Shown: piece by piece, positions 26,021-34,092 of the stretch | Numbering within the stretch: the first letter of the stretch is position 1 | Layout: every line of letters starts with the position of its first letter | NCBI GenBank assembly: GCA_936920195.1 | Contig: CAKZHE010000140.1 | Location: 1 to 41,543 of the forward strand | DNA: 41,543 nucleotides | Reading direction: 5' to 3' | Source of the DNA: an uncultured cyanobacterium | Lineage (GTDB): Bacteria; Cyanobacteriota; Cyanobacteriia; Cyanobacteriales; FACHB-T130 | Position numbers and translations under genes: made by a program | Notes under the pieces: model-generated | Databases searched by the model: none | Told to the model about the DNA's origin: nothing | Seen by the model: only the letters and a program-made list of their open reading frames with translations

Positions 26021-26212
26021 ATGGCACCTACAACCAACCCTCGTTTTCTCCGTTTTCTCCAAGAAGATTTAGCGATTTCCAATTCGTCGTTGGCGATCGC
26101 TCTCCGACACCGCGAACATGATCCCGGCCCATTGCCCATGATTCTCTGGCAATATGGTTTAGTCACGCTGGAACAGCTAGACCAAATTTATGACTGGCTA
26201 GAAACAGCTTAG
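26021..26212 (+). CDS. DUF2949 family small protein
   Basis: The 63-aa protein is characteristic of cyanobacteria. It reads RFLQEDLAISNSSLAIALRH, then a short acidic linker, then LPMILWQYGLVTLEQLDQIYDWLE. It is predicted to be two or three short helices with no catalytic motif; the function of DUF2949 is unknown. The ATG has a strong ribosome site (CTAGGAGGTGAAGC), unusual in this window, so good expression is likely. It sits between a long non-coding stretch and a strong terminator. Confidence 0.85.
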   Translation: MAPTTNPRFLRFLQEDLAISNSSLAIALRHREHDPGPLPMILWQYGLVTLEQLDQIYDWLETA

Positions 26213-26240
26213 GAAAGCGATCGTTAAGGAACAGGAAAAT

Positions 26241-26411
26241 ATGTCGGAGCGATTGACCATTTTAGCGTTGAAATCTCAAGTCACCTGTCTAATTGCCATT
26301 TTCTCGAAAGTCACCGATGCAGTTCCCCCAGGTTTGGGAACTGTAAGGTCAGACTTTACCAACCAGAAGCCAGCAAAAACAAATTTGCTGGCTTCTTTAT
26401 TATTGATATAA
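26241..26411 (+). CDS. possible 56-aa small protein downstream of DUF2949
   Basis: An ATG with AAGGAACAGGAAAAT before it opens a 56-codon frame: MSERLTILALKSQVTCLIAI, then FSKVTDAVPPGLGTVRSD, and a hydrophobic end. The first half would be an amphipathic or membrane-associated helix. It begins 28 bases after the DUF2949 stop and would be co-transcribed. Against it, the last third of the frame is the terminator hairpin. I know no relative, so it is tentative. Confidence 0.35.
   Translation: MSERLTILALKSQVTCLIAIFSKVTDAVPPGLGTVRSDFTNQKPAKTNLLASLLLI
26366..26400 (+). terminator. rho-independent terminator after the DUF2949 unit
   Basis: A perfect 12-bp stem, GAAGCCAGCAAA with TTTGCTGGCTTC, spans a six-base loop AACAAA and is followed by TTTATTATT. 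It is the best intrinsic terminator in the window and closes the DUF2949 transcript. Confidence 0.85.
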
Positions 26412-26460
26412 TCCCTATTAGGGATCGGAAAAATTAGCTGTCATTCCTTTTTTAATTTCT

Positions 26461-27312
26461 ATGGCGAAAAAAGCTGATATTGGGAGCAAACGTTTAATTA
26501 GCATTGCCCCCGATCTTTGGGTACAATGGGTAACGCAAATTCCTGGTGTCGTTGCGGGAGAAATTCTCGCCTCAGAATTCCAATGGTTAAGCCGCGAGAG
26601 CGACGTAATTCTGCAAGCTTATAGCCCCGAAGATGGGGACTTTCTGGTGCTGAATGAGTTACAATTGCGCTACACCTCCCAAATGCCCAAGCGGGTGAGA
26701 GCATACGTTGCTCTAGCCGAGGAAAAATACAACTTACCCGTTTATCCGGTATTGGTGAATATTCTGCCACCACCTGCCACAGTAGCGATCTCTAGCCAGT
26801 ACAAATCGAATTTCCGAGGCTTGCGGGCAAGGCAGGATTATAAGGTAATTAACCTTTGGGAAGTAGAGGCAGAAATCGTCTTTCAACAACCTTTACCCGT
26901 GCTTGCGCCATTTGTACCCATCCTCAAAGGCGGTGGGAAAGAAGCAACAATCAGACAAGCATTGTCAGTTTTAAGAGCAGACAATCAATTAACTGAATTA
27001 GAGCCATTACTAGCATTTTTTGCCAGTTTTGTATTATCCAGTTCCTTAGTACAGCAAATAATGAGGTGGGATATGACAGTTTTACGGGAATCTCCTTGGT
27101 ATCAAGAGATTTTGGACAAGGGATTGCAACAGGGAAGACTCCAAGAACTATTATCTGGTATTGCCCGGAGTTTAGAGTTAAAATTTGGTGCAGAAGGTTT
27201 GCAGTTGATGTCAGAAATTCGGGCAATTGACGATCTGGAAAAATTAAGCGCCATTCGGGATGGGGCAATAATGGCAAATACTTTAGCAGAGTTGCGACAA
27301 TTTTATAACTGA
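26461..27312 (+). CDS. Rpn/PD-(D/E)XK-like protein with DUF4351-type C-terminus
   Basis: The 283-aa protein belongs to a large cyanobacterial group related to Rpn (recombination-promoting nuclease) proteins. The N-terminal half has the order expected of a PD-(D/E)XK fold, with SDVILQAYSPEDGDFLVLNE and ELQLRYTSQMPKRVRAYVAL carrying the candidate acidic and Gln/Lys residues. The C-terminal part (LDKGLQQGRLQELLSGIARS, then LELKFGAEG) matches the DUF4351-type helical tail. It may act as a DNA nuclease or a decayed relative. Multi-copy families of this kind are common in filamentous cyanobacteria. It has no operon partner here. Confidence 0.65.
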   Translation: MAKKADIGSKRLISIAPDLWVQWVTQIPGVVAGEILASEFQWLSRESDVILQAYSPEDGDFLVLNELQLRYTSQMPKRVRAYVALAEEKYNLPVYPVLVNILPPPATVAISSQYKSNFRGLRARQDYKVINLWEVEAEIVFQQPLPVLAPFVPILKGGGKEATIRQALSVLRADNQLTELEPLLAFFASFVLSSSLVQQIMRWDMTVLRESPWYQEILDKGLQQGRLQELLSGIARSLELKFGAEGLQLMSEIRAIDDLEKLSAIRDGAIMANTLAELRQFYN

Positions 27313-27390
27313 GCGATCGCATCCCATCACCCCATCTCCCAAATTTTTTAGCTCAGAATGAAACCGCCCTGCTCTATTACTCCTCTATTA

Positions 27391-27456
27391 GTAGGGTGCG
27401 TTAGCGCAGCGTAACGCACCATCAACACTATATGCAGAGCAACTGCGTAAGTCCTC
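27391..27456. repeat. GTAGGGTGCGTTA palindrome and solitary MITE end
   Basis: GGTGCGTTA and TAACGCACC flank GCGCAGCG, forming a hairpin. It is followed by a solitary right end of the 20.5-kb MITE (CACTATATGCAGAGCAACTG, then CGTAAGTCCT). The first half of the palindrome recurs at 30901-30912, touching the xisI start codon. The rest of this intergenic region is unremarkable. Confidence 0.65.
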
Positions 27457-27524
27457 TTGATATGTCAGTTGAGAAAAGTTACCAAAACTGCTAAGTTGCT
27501 AGGAAATAACCTCCAATTCGGTTT

Positions 27525-29330
27525 ATGGCTTTCTTCTCTTTTTCCAAACAGCTAGCGGTTTTATTGATTTCTAACGGTGTAGCTGTTGCCCTGGTTTATT
27601 GCCAAAGTGTTTCTGCTGCCTTTGTTAAACCAACTCGCAGTCAGCAAGCAATGGTGGTGTCGGCACATCCCTTAGCAACTGAAGTGGGAATTGAGATTTT
27701 GCGCCGGGGTGGTAATGCGGTGGATGCGGCAGTTGCCACTGCTTTTGCTATTTCTGTGGTGGAACCGTTTTCGGCGGGGATTGGTGGGGGCGGTTTTTTA
27801 TTACTTTATGGAAGATTGGCAGGAAACCCATCACCCCAAATGAAGGCGCTGGATTTTCGAGAACGCGCTCCCCAACTGGCAACGCGGGATATGTATTTGG
27901 ATGAGGTGGGGAAACCGCGCTCAGAGGCTAGTGTGAATGGACATTTGGCAGTGGCAGTTCCGGGAACTGTGGCGGGGTTGTATGAGGTACAACGTCAGTA
28001 TGGTAAGCTTTCTTGGCAAGAAACAGTTGCGCCGTCAATTCAATTGGCACGTCAGGGGTTTATCGTTAGCGATCGCCTTTTCTTGGCCTTGAAGTTCCGC
28101 CAGCAAGCTATACTAAAAAATCCGGCAGCGCGGGCGGTATTTACCAAAAATGGGGTGTTGTATAACCCTGGAGAGCGGTTAATTCAAACCGATTTAGGGG
28201 AAACTTTAAGCGCGATCGCCCAAGACCCCCAAAGCTTTTATACTGGGAAAATAGCCGCAGCGATCGCTAAAGATATGGCAGCTAACGGCGGCTTAATTTC
28301 TTTGGCAGATTTAAAAGCTTATAAACCAATTTGGCGCAAACCTGTATGCGGACAGTTTCGCCAAGCCCAAATTTGTTCCATGCCACCACCTTCTTCCGGC
28401 GGCGTTCATCTTTTAGAAATTTTAAATATTATTGGGGCAACCGATATCAAGGCTTTGGGATGGCATCACCCAGATGCTTTACATTTAATTGTAGAAGCGA
28501 TGAAAATTGCCTATAATGACCGGGCAGAATATTTAGGCGATCCTGATTTTGTAGATGTTCCTACCACTGCCCTGATTAATCCAGATTATGCTGCCAAAAG
28601 AAGAACCGAAATCTCCTTCCAACAAGCTCGTTCCGCCGCTGAAATTAAACCTTTAGACCGAGAAACTCTCCAACAATTTAATTCCGAAACTCCCCGCAGC
28701 GCCATCCCTTCAGTTATTAGCACTGCTTCCGGAGAAACCAGAACCGAATCCCCCGATACCACCCATTTAACCGTAGTTGATGCCCAACGCAACGCCGTCA
28801 GCATGACCTTTACCATTAACGGTGGCTTTGGTTCCGCCGCCGTGGTTCCCGGTACAGGGATTTTATTAAACAACGAAATGGACGACTTTGCGATCGCCCC
28901 CAATCAACCCAATATTTATGGTTTAGTAGGAAATAGTGCCAATGCGATCGCTCCTGGTAAAACTCCCCTGTCCAGTATGACCCCCGTCATTGTCACCGAA
29001 AAAGACCAACTGCGGCTCATTGCTGGCGCTCCCGGCGGCAGCACCATCATTACCACCGTCCTACAAATCCTGTTAAACGTCTTGGAATACGACATGGATG
29101 CAGGCAGCGCCGTTGCTGCGCCTCGTCTGCACCACCAATGGTTGCCAGACAAACTCAGAGTTGAGCGTTGGGGTTTTGATGTTGCCACCCTCGAAGAACT
29201 GCGCCGTCGCGGACATCAAATCGAAGAACAATCTGGTTGGGGTAATGCCAACCTAATTCTGTTAACCCCTGATGGTAAACTGGAAGGAGCCGCCGACCCA
29301 CGCGGCGAAGGCACTGCCCTAGGGTTTTAA
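27525..29330 (+). CDS. ggt: gamma-glutamyltransferase (glutathione hydrolase)
   Basis: The 601-aa protein is a periplasmic Ntn-hydrolase that cleaves gamma-glutamyl bonds of glutathione. A signal peptide spans about residues 1-31. The precursor is expected to cut itself before nucleophile Thr412 (ESPDTTHLTVVD), giving large and small subunits. PLSSMTPVIV carries the oxyanion-hole serines, and the C-terminus has GAPGGSTIITTVLQ and a final GAADPRGEG, both typical. Its length fits the family (550-600 aa). It stands alone between repeats, with ispG downstream on the same strand after about 210 bases, so no tight operon is implied. Confidence 0.94.
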   Translation: MAFFSFSKQLAVLLISNGVAVALVYCQSVSAAFVKPTRSQQAMVVSAHPLATEVGIEILRRGGNAVDAAVATAFAISVVEPFSAGIGGGGFLLLYGRLAGNPSPQMKALDFRERAPQLATRDMYLDEVGKPRSEASVNGHLAVAVPGTVAGLYEVQRQYGKLSWQETVAPSIQLARQGFIVSDRLFLALKFRQQAILKNPAARAVFTKNGVLYNPGERLIQTDLGETLSAIAQDPQSFYTGKIAAAIAKDMAANGGLISLADLKAYKPIWRKPVCGQFRQAQICSMPPPSSGGVHLLEILNIIGATDIKALGWHHPDALHLIVEAMKIAYNDRAEYLGDPDFVDVPTTALINPDYAAKRRTEISFQQARSAAEIKPLDRETLQQFNSETPRSAIPSVISTASGETRTESPDTTHLTVVDAQRNAVSMTFTINGGFGSAAVVPGTGILLNNEMDDFAIAPNQPNIYGLVGNSANAIAPGKTPLSSMTPVIVTEKDQLRLIAGAPGGSTIITTVLQILLNVLEYDMDAGSAVAAPRLHHQWLPDKLRVERWGFDVATLEELRRRGHQIEEQSGWGNANLILLTPDGKLEGAADPRGEGTALGF

Positions 29331-29418
29331 AAACATCCCCTATCCTACCTGGTTGATTGTTTACGAATAGTAGAATCGTAGTAACCCATCTAGTCTAAAA
29401 TATTAGGTTATCTCAGTA

Positions 29419-29441
29419 GAGACGTTCCGGTGGAACGTCTC
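29419..29441. repeat. GAGACGTTCC palindrome
   Basis: A perfect 10-bp stem (GAGACGTTCC / GGAACGTCTC) with a three-base loop lies between ggt and ispG. Similar 'GAGACGTT' palindromes are common dispersed hairpins in filamentous cyanobacteria. It could end the ggt transcript, but it lacks a T-run. Confidence 0.65.
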
Positions 29442-29540
29442 CGAATAGTCATGTACCAATTGCCTAATCCCTGGGCATCTAAACTTTAAATCCTAGCCAG
29501 GTAGGTAGCGCCTCACTAACATTAATTGCTTAACAATTTT

Positions 29541-30767
29541 ATGCAGACTCTGCCAAATCCATCTACCCTCAAAACCCCTGAAGCGAAACCTTCCATAGAC
29601 ACCACCATCCATCGCCGCAAAACTCGCCCAGTCAAAGTTGGCAGCGTCACCATTGGCGGCGGCTATCCAGTGGTAGTCCAGTCCATGATTAACGAAGATA
29701 CCCTCGATATCGACGGCTCCGTGGCTGGAATTCGTCGCCTGCACGAAATTGGTTGCGAGATTGTGCGGGTGACAGTACCAAGTCTAGGTCATGCAAAGGC
29801 TTTGGCAGAGATCAAGCAAAAATTGATTGCCACCTACCAACAAGTTCCCCTCGTTGCTGATGTCCATCACAACGGTATGAAAATTGCCTTGGAAGTAGCA
29901 AAGCACGTTGATAAAGTCCGAATTAATCCTGGTTTATACGTCTTTGACAAACCCCAACCCAACCGCACAGAATTTACTGCCCAAGAATTTGAAGAAGCTG
30001 GCAATAAAATTCGGGAAACCCTAGAACCCCTAGTAGTTTCCCTACGAGATCAAGGGAAAGCGATGCGAATTGGTGTAAATCATGGTTCCCTTGCCGAAAG
30101 AATGTTGTTTACCTATGGCGATACTCCTGAAGGGATGGTGGAATCTGCCATTGAATTTATCAGGATTTGCGAATCTTTGGATTTTCGCAATTTAGTCATT
30201 TCCATGAAGGCTTCCCGCGTGCCTGTGATGCTCGCTGCCTATCGCTTAATGGCGAAGCGAATGGATGAATTGGGCATGGATTATCCCCTCCATTTAGGAG
30301 TAACTGAAGCTGGAGATGGTGAATACGGCAGAATTAAATCTACAGCTGGGATTGCCACGCTACTAGCTGATGGGATTGGCGATACCATTCGCGTTTCCTT
30401 AACCGAAGCTCCCGAAAAAGAAATTCCGGTTTGTTACAGCATTCTGCAAGCTTTAGGGTTGCGGAAAACGATGGTGGAATATGTGGCTTGTCCTTCCTGC
30501 GGAAGAACTTTATTTAATTTGGAACAAGTATTGCATCAAGTTCGAGAAGCCACCAAACACCTCACAGGTTTAGACATTGCCGTGATGGGTTGCATCGTCA
30601 ATGGACCAGGAGAAATGGCAGATGCTGACTATGGCTATGTCGGCAGACAACCGGGTTATATTTCCCTTTATCGGGGGCGAGAAGAAATCAAAAAAGTCCC
30701 CGAATCCCAAGGAGTTGAAGAGTTAATTAATTTGATTAAATCTGACAATCGTTGGGTAGAGCCATAG
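29541..30767 (+). CDS. ispG: 4-hydroxy-3-methylbut-2-enyl diphosphate synthase (ferredoxin), IspG/GcpE
   Basis: The 408-aa enzyme makes HMBPP from MEcPP in the MEP isoprenoid pathway, using a [4Fe-4S] cluster fed by ferredoxin in cyanobacteria. The cluster cysteines are C317 and C320 (ACPSCGR) and C351 ([10 protein letters not shown]). The N-terminal TIM-barrel part includes [15 protein letters not shown] and [16 protein letters not shown] at 29541 is preferred over the TTG at 29526. Most of the short N-terminal extension before [11 protein letters not shown] is variable in cyanobacteria. A hairpin follows the stop and may terminate transcription. Confidence 0.96.
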   Translation: MQTLPNPSTLKTPEAKPSIDTTIHRRKTRPVKVGSVTIGGGYPVVVQSMINEDTLDIDGSVAGIRRLHEIGCEIVRVTVPSLGHAKALAEIKQKLIATYQQVPLVADVHHNGMKIALEVAKHVDKVRINPGLYVFDKPQPNRTEFTAQEFEEAGNKIRETLEPLVVSLRDQGKAMRIGVNHGSLAERMLFTYGDTPEGMVESAIEFIRICESLDFRNLVISMKASRVPVMLAAYRLMAKRMDELGMDYPLHLGVTEAGDGEYGRIKSTAGIATLLADGIGDTIRVSLTEAPEKEIPVCYSILQALGLRKTMVEYVACPSCGRTLFNLEQVLHQVREATKHLTGLDIAVMGCIVNGPGEMADADYGYVGRQPGYISLYRGREEIKKVPESQGVEELINLIKSDNRWVEP

Positions 30768-30780
30768 TTTCATTTTCTAA

Positions 30781-30810
30781 TGAAGAGGCGTTGCTCACAA
30801 CGTCTCTTCA
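30781..30810. terminator. hairpin after ispG
   Basis: TGAAGAGGCGTTG pairs with CAACGTCTCTTCA around CTCA with one G-T wobble. It lies 13 bases after the ispG stop but lacks a clean T-run. It resembles the GAGACGTT palindrome family, so it may be a dispersed repeat acting as a terminator. Confidence 0.55.
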
Positions 30811-30822
30811 GGTAATTTAAAT

Positions 30823-30890
30823 TGTAGGGGCGGGTTTGGGCAGGAATTTTCATCATTACCAATAACCTTAATAAACCCGCCCCGACGCAA
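30823..30890. repeat. GTAGGGGCGGGTTT inverted repeat
   Basis: TAGGGGCGGGTTT on the left pairs with AAACCCGCCCCGACG on the right across about 38 bases. It fills most of the ispG-xisI gap and leaves no room for an xisH gene. Confidence 0.65.
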
Positions 30891-30912
30891 GTTTAAAGTA
30901 GTAGGGTGCGTT

Positions 30913-31248
30913 ATGGACAGAATAGAAGAATACCGCGACCTAATCAATAAAGTTTTGTCGGCGCACGCCAATATTCCCTACAGTCATGGTGAGATCAAAA
31001 GCATTGTAATTGTCAGCCAAGACCGCAATCATTTTTTAATTATGAATGAAGGATGGGACGGTAAAAAACGCATTCATGGTTGTCTAGTTCATGTCGAAAT
31101 TATTGATGGAAAAATTTGGATACATTACGATGGCATCGAAGACGGTATCACCGATGAATTAGTCGCGGGGGGTATTTCCAAAGACCAAATAGTTTTAGCT
31201 TTTCATCCCCCCTACGTGAGACAGCATACTGGATATGCAGTGGCGTAG
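30913..31248 (+). CDS. xisI: XisI family protein (fdxN element excision controlling factor), without xisH
   Basis: The 111-aa protein matches XisI: MDRIEEYRDLINKVLSAHA, then VSQDRNHFLIMNEGWDGKKR, GCLVHVEIIDGKIWIHYDGI, ending GISKDQIVLAFHPPYVRQHT. In Anabaena, XisI and XisH are controlling factors for excision of the fdxN element. XisH normally sits immediately upstream; here that space holds only a repeat, and the ATG directly follows GTAGGGTGCGTT, itself half of a dispersed palindrome. No Shine-Dalgarno is visible. The frame is intact and of family length, so it may be an expressed orphan or a stranded remnant. Confidence 0.88.
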   Translation: MDRIEEYRDLINKVLSAHANIPYSHGEIKSIVIVSQDRNHFLIMNEGWDGKKRIHGCLVHVEIIDGKIWIHYDGIEDGITDELVAGGISKDQIVLAFHPPYVRQHTGYAVA

Positions 31249-31571
31249 CTCTAGAGTGCGTTAGGTTGAATGCAAGGTTGAAGCCTGTTCAGCTAAAGGT
31301 CTTGGTCAATCTAGTCTCTCCAAAATAAAAATCCTATTTTTAGAGTCATATCATATCCGGGCGATTGCCCACTATAAAACAATACGGTTCAGTTACAACG
31401 TATCCCACTGTTGTGAGGTAAAGCAATCAATGTTATGGTTAGGGGCGAAGCATTCGGACGACAATTGATTGCTAAAACCATAGATATTCTGTCCGTTCGC
31501 GCAGCGTAGCGTTAGCCATATGCTTCGCCCAGATACCCCAAAATATCCCTAAATGAACCGTAAAGACTTGG
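31249..31571. repeat. intergenic region with GGGGCGAAGCATTCGG inverted repeat
   Basis: The 320-base gap holds GGGGCGAAGCATTCGGAC at about 31442 and the opposing GTCCGTTCGCGCAGCGTAGC with ATGCTTCGCCC near 31530. ACGGTTCA upstream pairs with TGAACCGT near 31553, so the whole block from 31384 to 31561 is bounded by inverted ends. No coding frame is convincing. Confidence 0.6.
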
Positions 31572-32264
31572 CTAAACTTGAGATGGTAAAGAAGGTACAG
31601 AAGGTGTGGTTTTTAGAATTTTAGGCAATACATCAACAAATGGTATTAAACTAGCGTTTGGCTTTGCATTACTATAAAGTCCATTAGTGAAAATAATATT
31701 CCCAATTCCAAGAACCATAATAAACAACATCGCCAGAGAAAAATATCTTAGTGCTGCCCTATATAAATCAATCATAAAGTTTGTTGCACGATGATTGTAG
31801 TCTTGTGCCTCAAGTAAATCATTGCACAACATCTTTTTGGTTGAGTCAGATTTTGAGTCTAAAAAAATATAGCTATAGTCAGTAGTCTGGGTGTTATCAA
31901 TCCCAAAATATATTGTTAATAGAAAAATAGTGAGAAATAGCAGAGTGAGCGGGAAGATAGAACAAAAACCTATAGATTTTATAGATACAATACTAGTGGT
32001 ACTAGAAATCAAGCCTAGCAATAGAGAAGTCAAAGTTAATAAAGTACGTGCCTTTGTGTCAACTTTATCTCGACGATCTTTTACTTCTTTGTTTTTTTCC
32101 TTAAGAAAGTCAATCTTTTGATCGCAAATATTAGTTTCATCAAAAAGACAAATTAATTTCAGTTTTCTTTCTGATTTATACGCTCTTTGTTGAACCTCAG
32201 AAAGAGTACATTCAATTAGGGATATTCGCATTAGTATCCATGTGAAAAAAACTGATAAACTCAT
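31572..32264 (-). CDS. membrane protein of a putative graspetide operon
   Basis: The 230-aa product has a possible hydrophobic start, a basic coiled segment (KNKEVKDRRDKVDTKARTLL), two close transmembrane helices at about residues 73-95 and 98-120, a soluble stretch, and a third helix at about 173-195. The block DKVDTKARTLLTLTSLLLGL resembles the start of PycTM-type membrane domains, but this is a weak visual match. It starts three bases after the ATP-grasp gene, so it belongs to the same transcript. Export, processing or self-protection for the peptide are the natural guesses. Base composition is clearly more A/T-rich than in housekeeping genes nearby. Confidence 0.6.
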   Translation of the reverse strand: MSLSVFFTWILMRISLIECTLSEVQQRAYKSERKLKLICLFDETNICDQKIDFLKEKNKEVKDRRDKVDTKARTLLTLTSLLLGLISSTTSIVSIKSIGFCSIFPLTLLFLTIFLLTIYFGIDNTQTTDYSYIFLDSKSDSTKKMLCNDLLEAQDYNHRATNFMIDLYRAALRYFSLAMLFIMVLGIGNIIFTNGLYSNAKPNASLIPFVDVLPKILKTTPSVPSLPSQV

Positions 32265-32267
32265 ATT

Positions 32268-33239
32268 TTATGAACGCATAAGTTGCATAGATTTTAATAA
32301 TGAACTTGCTATATCTGTTACTCCTTCTAAGTCTAACCAAGCCCATTGACCATTTGGATTAATTTCAAAAAACACCCAATTGTAATCTTTTGTAAACGCC
32401 ATATCAACAGTAGCAAATCTCAATTTATAAGACTGGCATAACTCTAAAACTTTATTTTCTATATAGGATGGCAGTACAATCAGTTGATATCGAACATTTT
32501 CCATATTGTTCCTTCGTATATCTATAGCTTGCAACTTGTCTTGTTCAGAAGCATAAAGCGCGACAGCAATAACTTTCTCATCTATGATATTGATCCTGAC
32601 ATCATAAATTTTCTTTACTTTCTCCTGGAATAAAGTTGGGCATAAAGACAATAAATCTTGATTTTCACTAAGTTGTGCCAGAGTAACTTCATTAGTAAAG
32701 ATCAAAGTGTCTTCATTAGAATTATCTCTTTCTATGTATCCATGAGAAATTGGTTTCACAACTAAGCTACCTTTACACTCTTTCCAAAACTCCATAGTTT
32801 CTTCAAAAGACTGGGTAACTAGAGTTTTAGGAATTGTAAGTCCCAGTCTGTTCGCACGACTTAACTGTTCTAGTTTAGACATAGCTAAGGCGTTATTGCT
32901 TGGATGATTAATCCATAACTTGATAGGAATATGAGCTAGAAATCCTTCAATTGCTGCACTCCATTCACTGATACTATGTGTTTTATCACCTTTTTCAAAA
33001 GTTGTGTTTTCTTTAAAACCTAAAGATTGTGGTCTTCTACACCACATAGAACGAATGTCATCTAGTCTTAATATTCGATTATTGATAACAAGTGAAAAAC
33101 TGTTTAGCTTGTAAAGTAATTGCGTATTCTTAACTAGTTGATCGGTATTCAGTCTGATATAATCAAGTTGGTTTTGCTCCAATCGAGAGCAAACATAATC
33201 TGCTGTTACATCAAATGAATTTGATAAGATTCCTATCAT
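32268..33239 (-). CDS. ATP-grasp peptide ligase (graspetide / MvdC-MvdD-like macrocyclase)
   Basis: The 323-aa enzyme belongs to the ATP-grasp ligases that form ester or amide cross-links between Thr/Ser/Lys and Asp/Glu side chains of a precursor peptide. Family marks seen are: N-terminal MWCRRPQ (65-71, variant of the usual WYRRP), INHPSNNALAMSKLEQL (110-126), a phosphate-binding Lys in SLVVKPIS (158-165), YDVRINI (212-218), and the metal-binding end FFEINPNGQW (290-299). Only one such ligase is present, unlike the MvdC+MvdD pair of microviridin clusters. The precursor stop lies 10 bases upstream. A general ATP-grasp role such as tripeptide synthesis is less likely, given the WCRRP and NPNGQW motifs. 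Confidence 0.85.
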   Translation of the reverse strand: MIGILSNSFDVTADYVCSRLEQNQLDYIRLNTDQLVKNTQLLYKLNSFSLVINNRILRLDDIRSMWCRRPQSLGFKENTTFEKGDKTHSISEWSAAIEGFLAHIPIKLWINHPSNNALAMSKLEQLSRANRLGLTIPKTLVTQSFEETMEFWKECKGSLVVKPISHGYIERDNSNEDTLIFTNEVTLAQLSENQDLLSLCPTLFQEKVKKIYDVRINIIDEKVIAVALYASEQDKLQAIDIRRNNMENVRYQLIVLPSYIENKVLELCQSYKLRFATVDMAFTKDYNWVFFEINPNGQWAWLDLEGVTDIASSLLKSMQLMRS

Positions 33240-33249
33240 ACATAAAATG

Positions 33250-33468
33250 TCACGGGATTATAGCAAACTGGTTGTAGCAAGAGGTATCAGAGTCAAAATT
33301 CTCTCGTGTATCAGTTCTTGTTTGTGTACCAAGACTTCGAGGATCTTGATCTGTCTCCTCTTTTGAATCAGTTCTTGTTTGTGTACCAAGCAATACGTTG
33401 GCTACGTTAATGTTTTTTGGCTGGCGTACTGGTTCTTGATATAAAGAAATAAAACTGCATTTCATCAT
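33250..33468 (-). CDS. putative graspetide precursor peptide with two core repeats
   Basis: The 72-aa product has a leader of about 27 residues (MMKCSFISLYQEPVRQPKNI, then NVANVL) and two tandem cores. The first is LGTQTRTDSKEETDQDPRS and the second LGTQTRTDTRENFDSDTS. Each places three Thr hydroxyls before a run of Asp/Glu, the arrangement needed for side-chain ester rings. The shared LGTQTRT is identical over 23 bases (33311-33333 and 33368-33390), a sign of recent duplication or homogenisation. A short tail CYNQFAIIP follows. It lies immediately before the ATP-grasp gene. The core differs from microviridin (TxKYPSD), plesiocin (TTxxEE) and marinostatin types. Two consecutive ATGs can start it. 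Confidence 0.75.
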   Translation of the reverse strand: MMKCSFISLYQEPVRQPKNINVANVLLGTQTRTDSKEETDQDPRSLGTQTRTDTRENFDSDTSCYNQFAIIP

Positions 33469-33798
33469 AAATTTGTCTTCTTAAAAGGACTTATTTCACA
33501 AAGAAGGGATATCAGTAAAGCAATTATAGCTAATTTTCTTCAAAATGGCTTAATTATAGGCGCAAACAAGTGTTAAATTATGTTTAGTAGCATAAATACT
33601 GCCACATCCCAGTGTATTGTAGCGTAAACGTCTCACTTTTGCAAAAATACCGTCACCCCAATCCTTCTTCCCTAGTGGGAGAAGACCGTATTGAGTTAAC
33701 CTGAGTTCGGGATAAGGAACTGCTAAAAGTCTTAATTCTGTGTTGTTTAGTCTTGTAAGCTCTCCAAAGGGGATTGCACAACCACTTACTGGATTGAA
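33469..33798. other. upstream region of the graspetide operon
   Basis: About 330 A/T-rich bases without a gene. It must contain the promoter of the leftward operon. A near-palindrome CCTTCTTCCCTAGTGGGAGA lies at about 33662-33681. I see no clear -10/-35 pair that I would defend. Confidence 0.4.
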
Positions 33799-34080
33799 TT
33801 ATAAAGTGCCAGCTTCTAGCTGATCTAAGTAGATAAAATCAGGAGATTGGACACCCGCTTCTGCTCTGATTTTGACTAGCTGCGGTGACTCGAAAAAACG
33901 CTTGGCATCTTCAAGGGAAGTCCATGCGGAGAAATGGACAATTTTGTTGGGTTCATGTTCATATTTGAGAACTTGATAAGATCGTTCTCCAGCTTCTTTT
34001 CTAATCTTAGCAGCTTTATCAAAAACTTGTTTCCAAGCGGGGTAGTCGGCAACTTCGTGGATAATTAAAACGTATTGCAT
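33799..34080 (-). CDS. small ABM/Dabb-fold (dimeric ferredoxin-like) protein
   Basis: The 93-aa product reads YVLIIHEVADYPAWKQVFDK, then VLKYEHEPNKIVHFSAWTSL and EDAKRFFESPQLVKIRAEAG. This is the beta-alpha-beta layout of dimeric alpha/beta-barrel proteins such as antibiotic-biosynthesis-monooxygenase-like or cyclase-like small enzymes. No cofactor residues can be assigned. It lies 12 bases after the 235-aa gene on the same strand and is likely co-transcribed with it. Confidence 0.7.
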   Translation of the reverse strand: MQYVLIIHEVADYPAWKQVFDKAAKIRKEAGERSYQVLKYEHEPNKIVHFSAWTSLEDAKRFFESPQLVKIRAEAGVQSPDFIYLDQLEAGTL

Positions 34081-34092
34081 GGCTTTTTAAAC

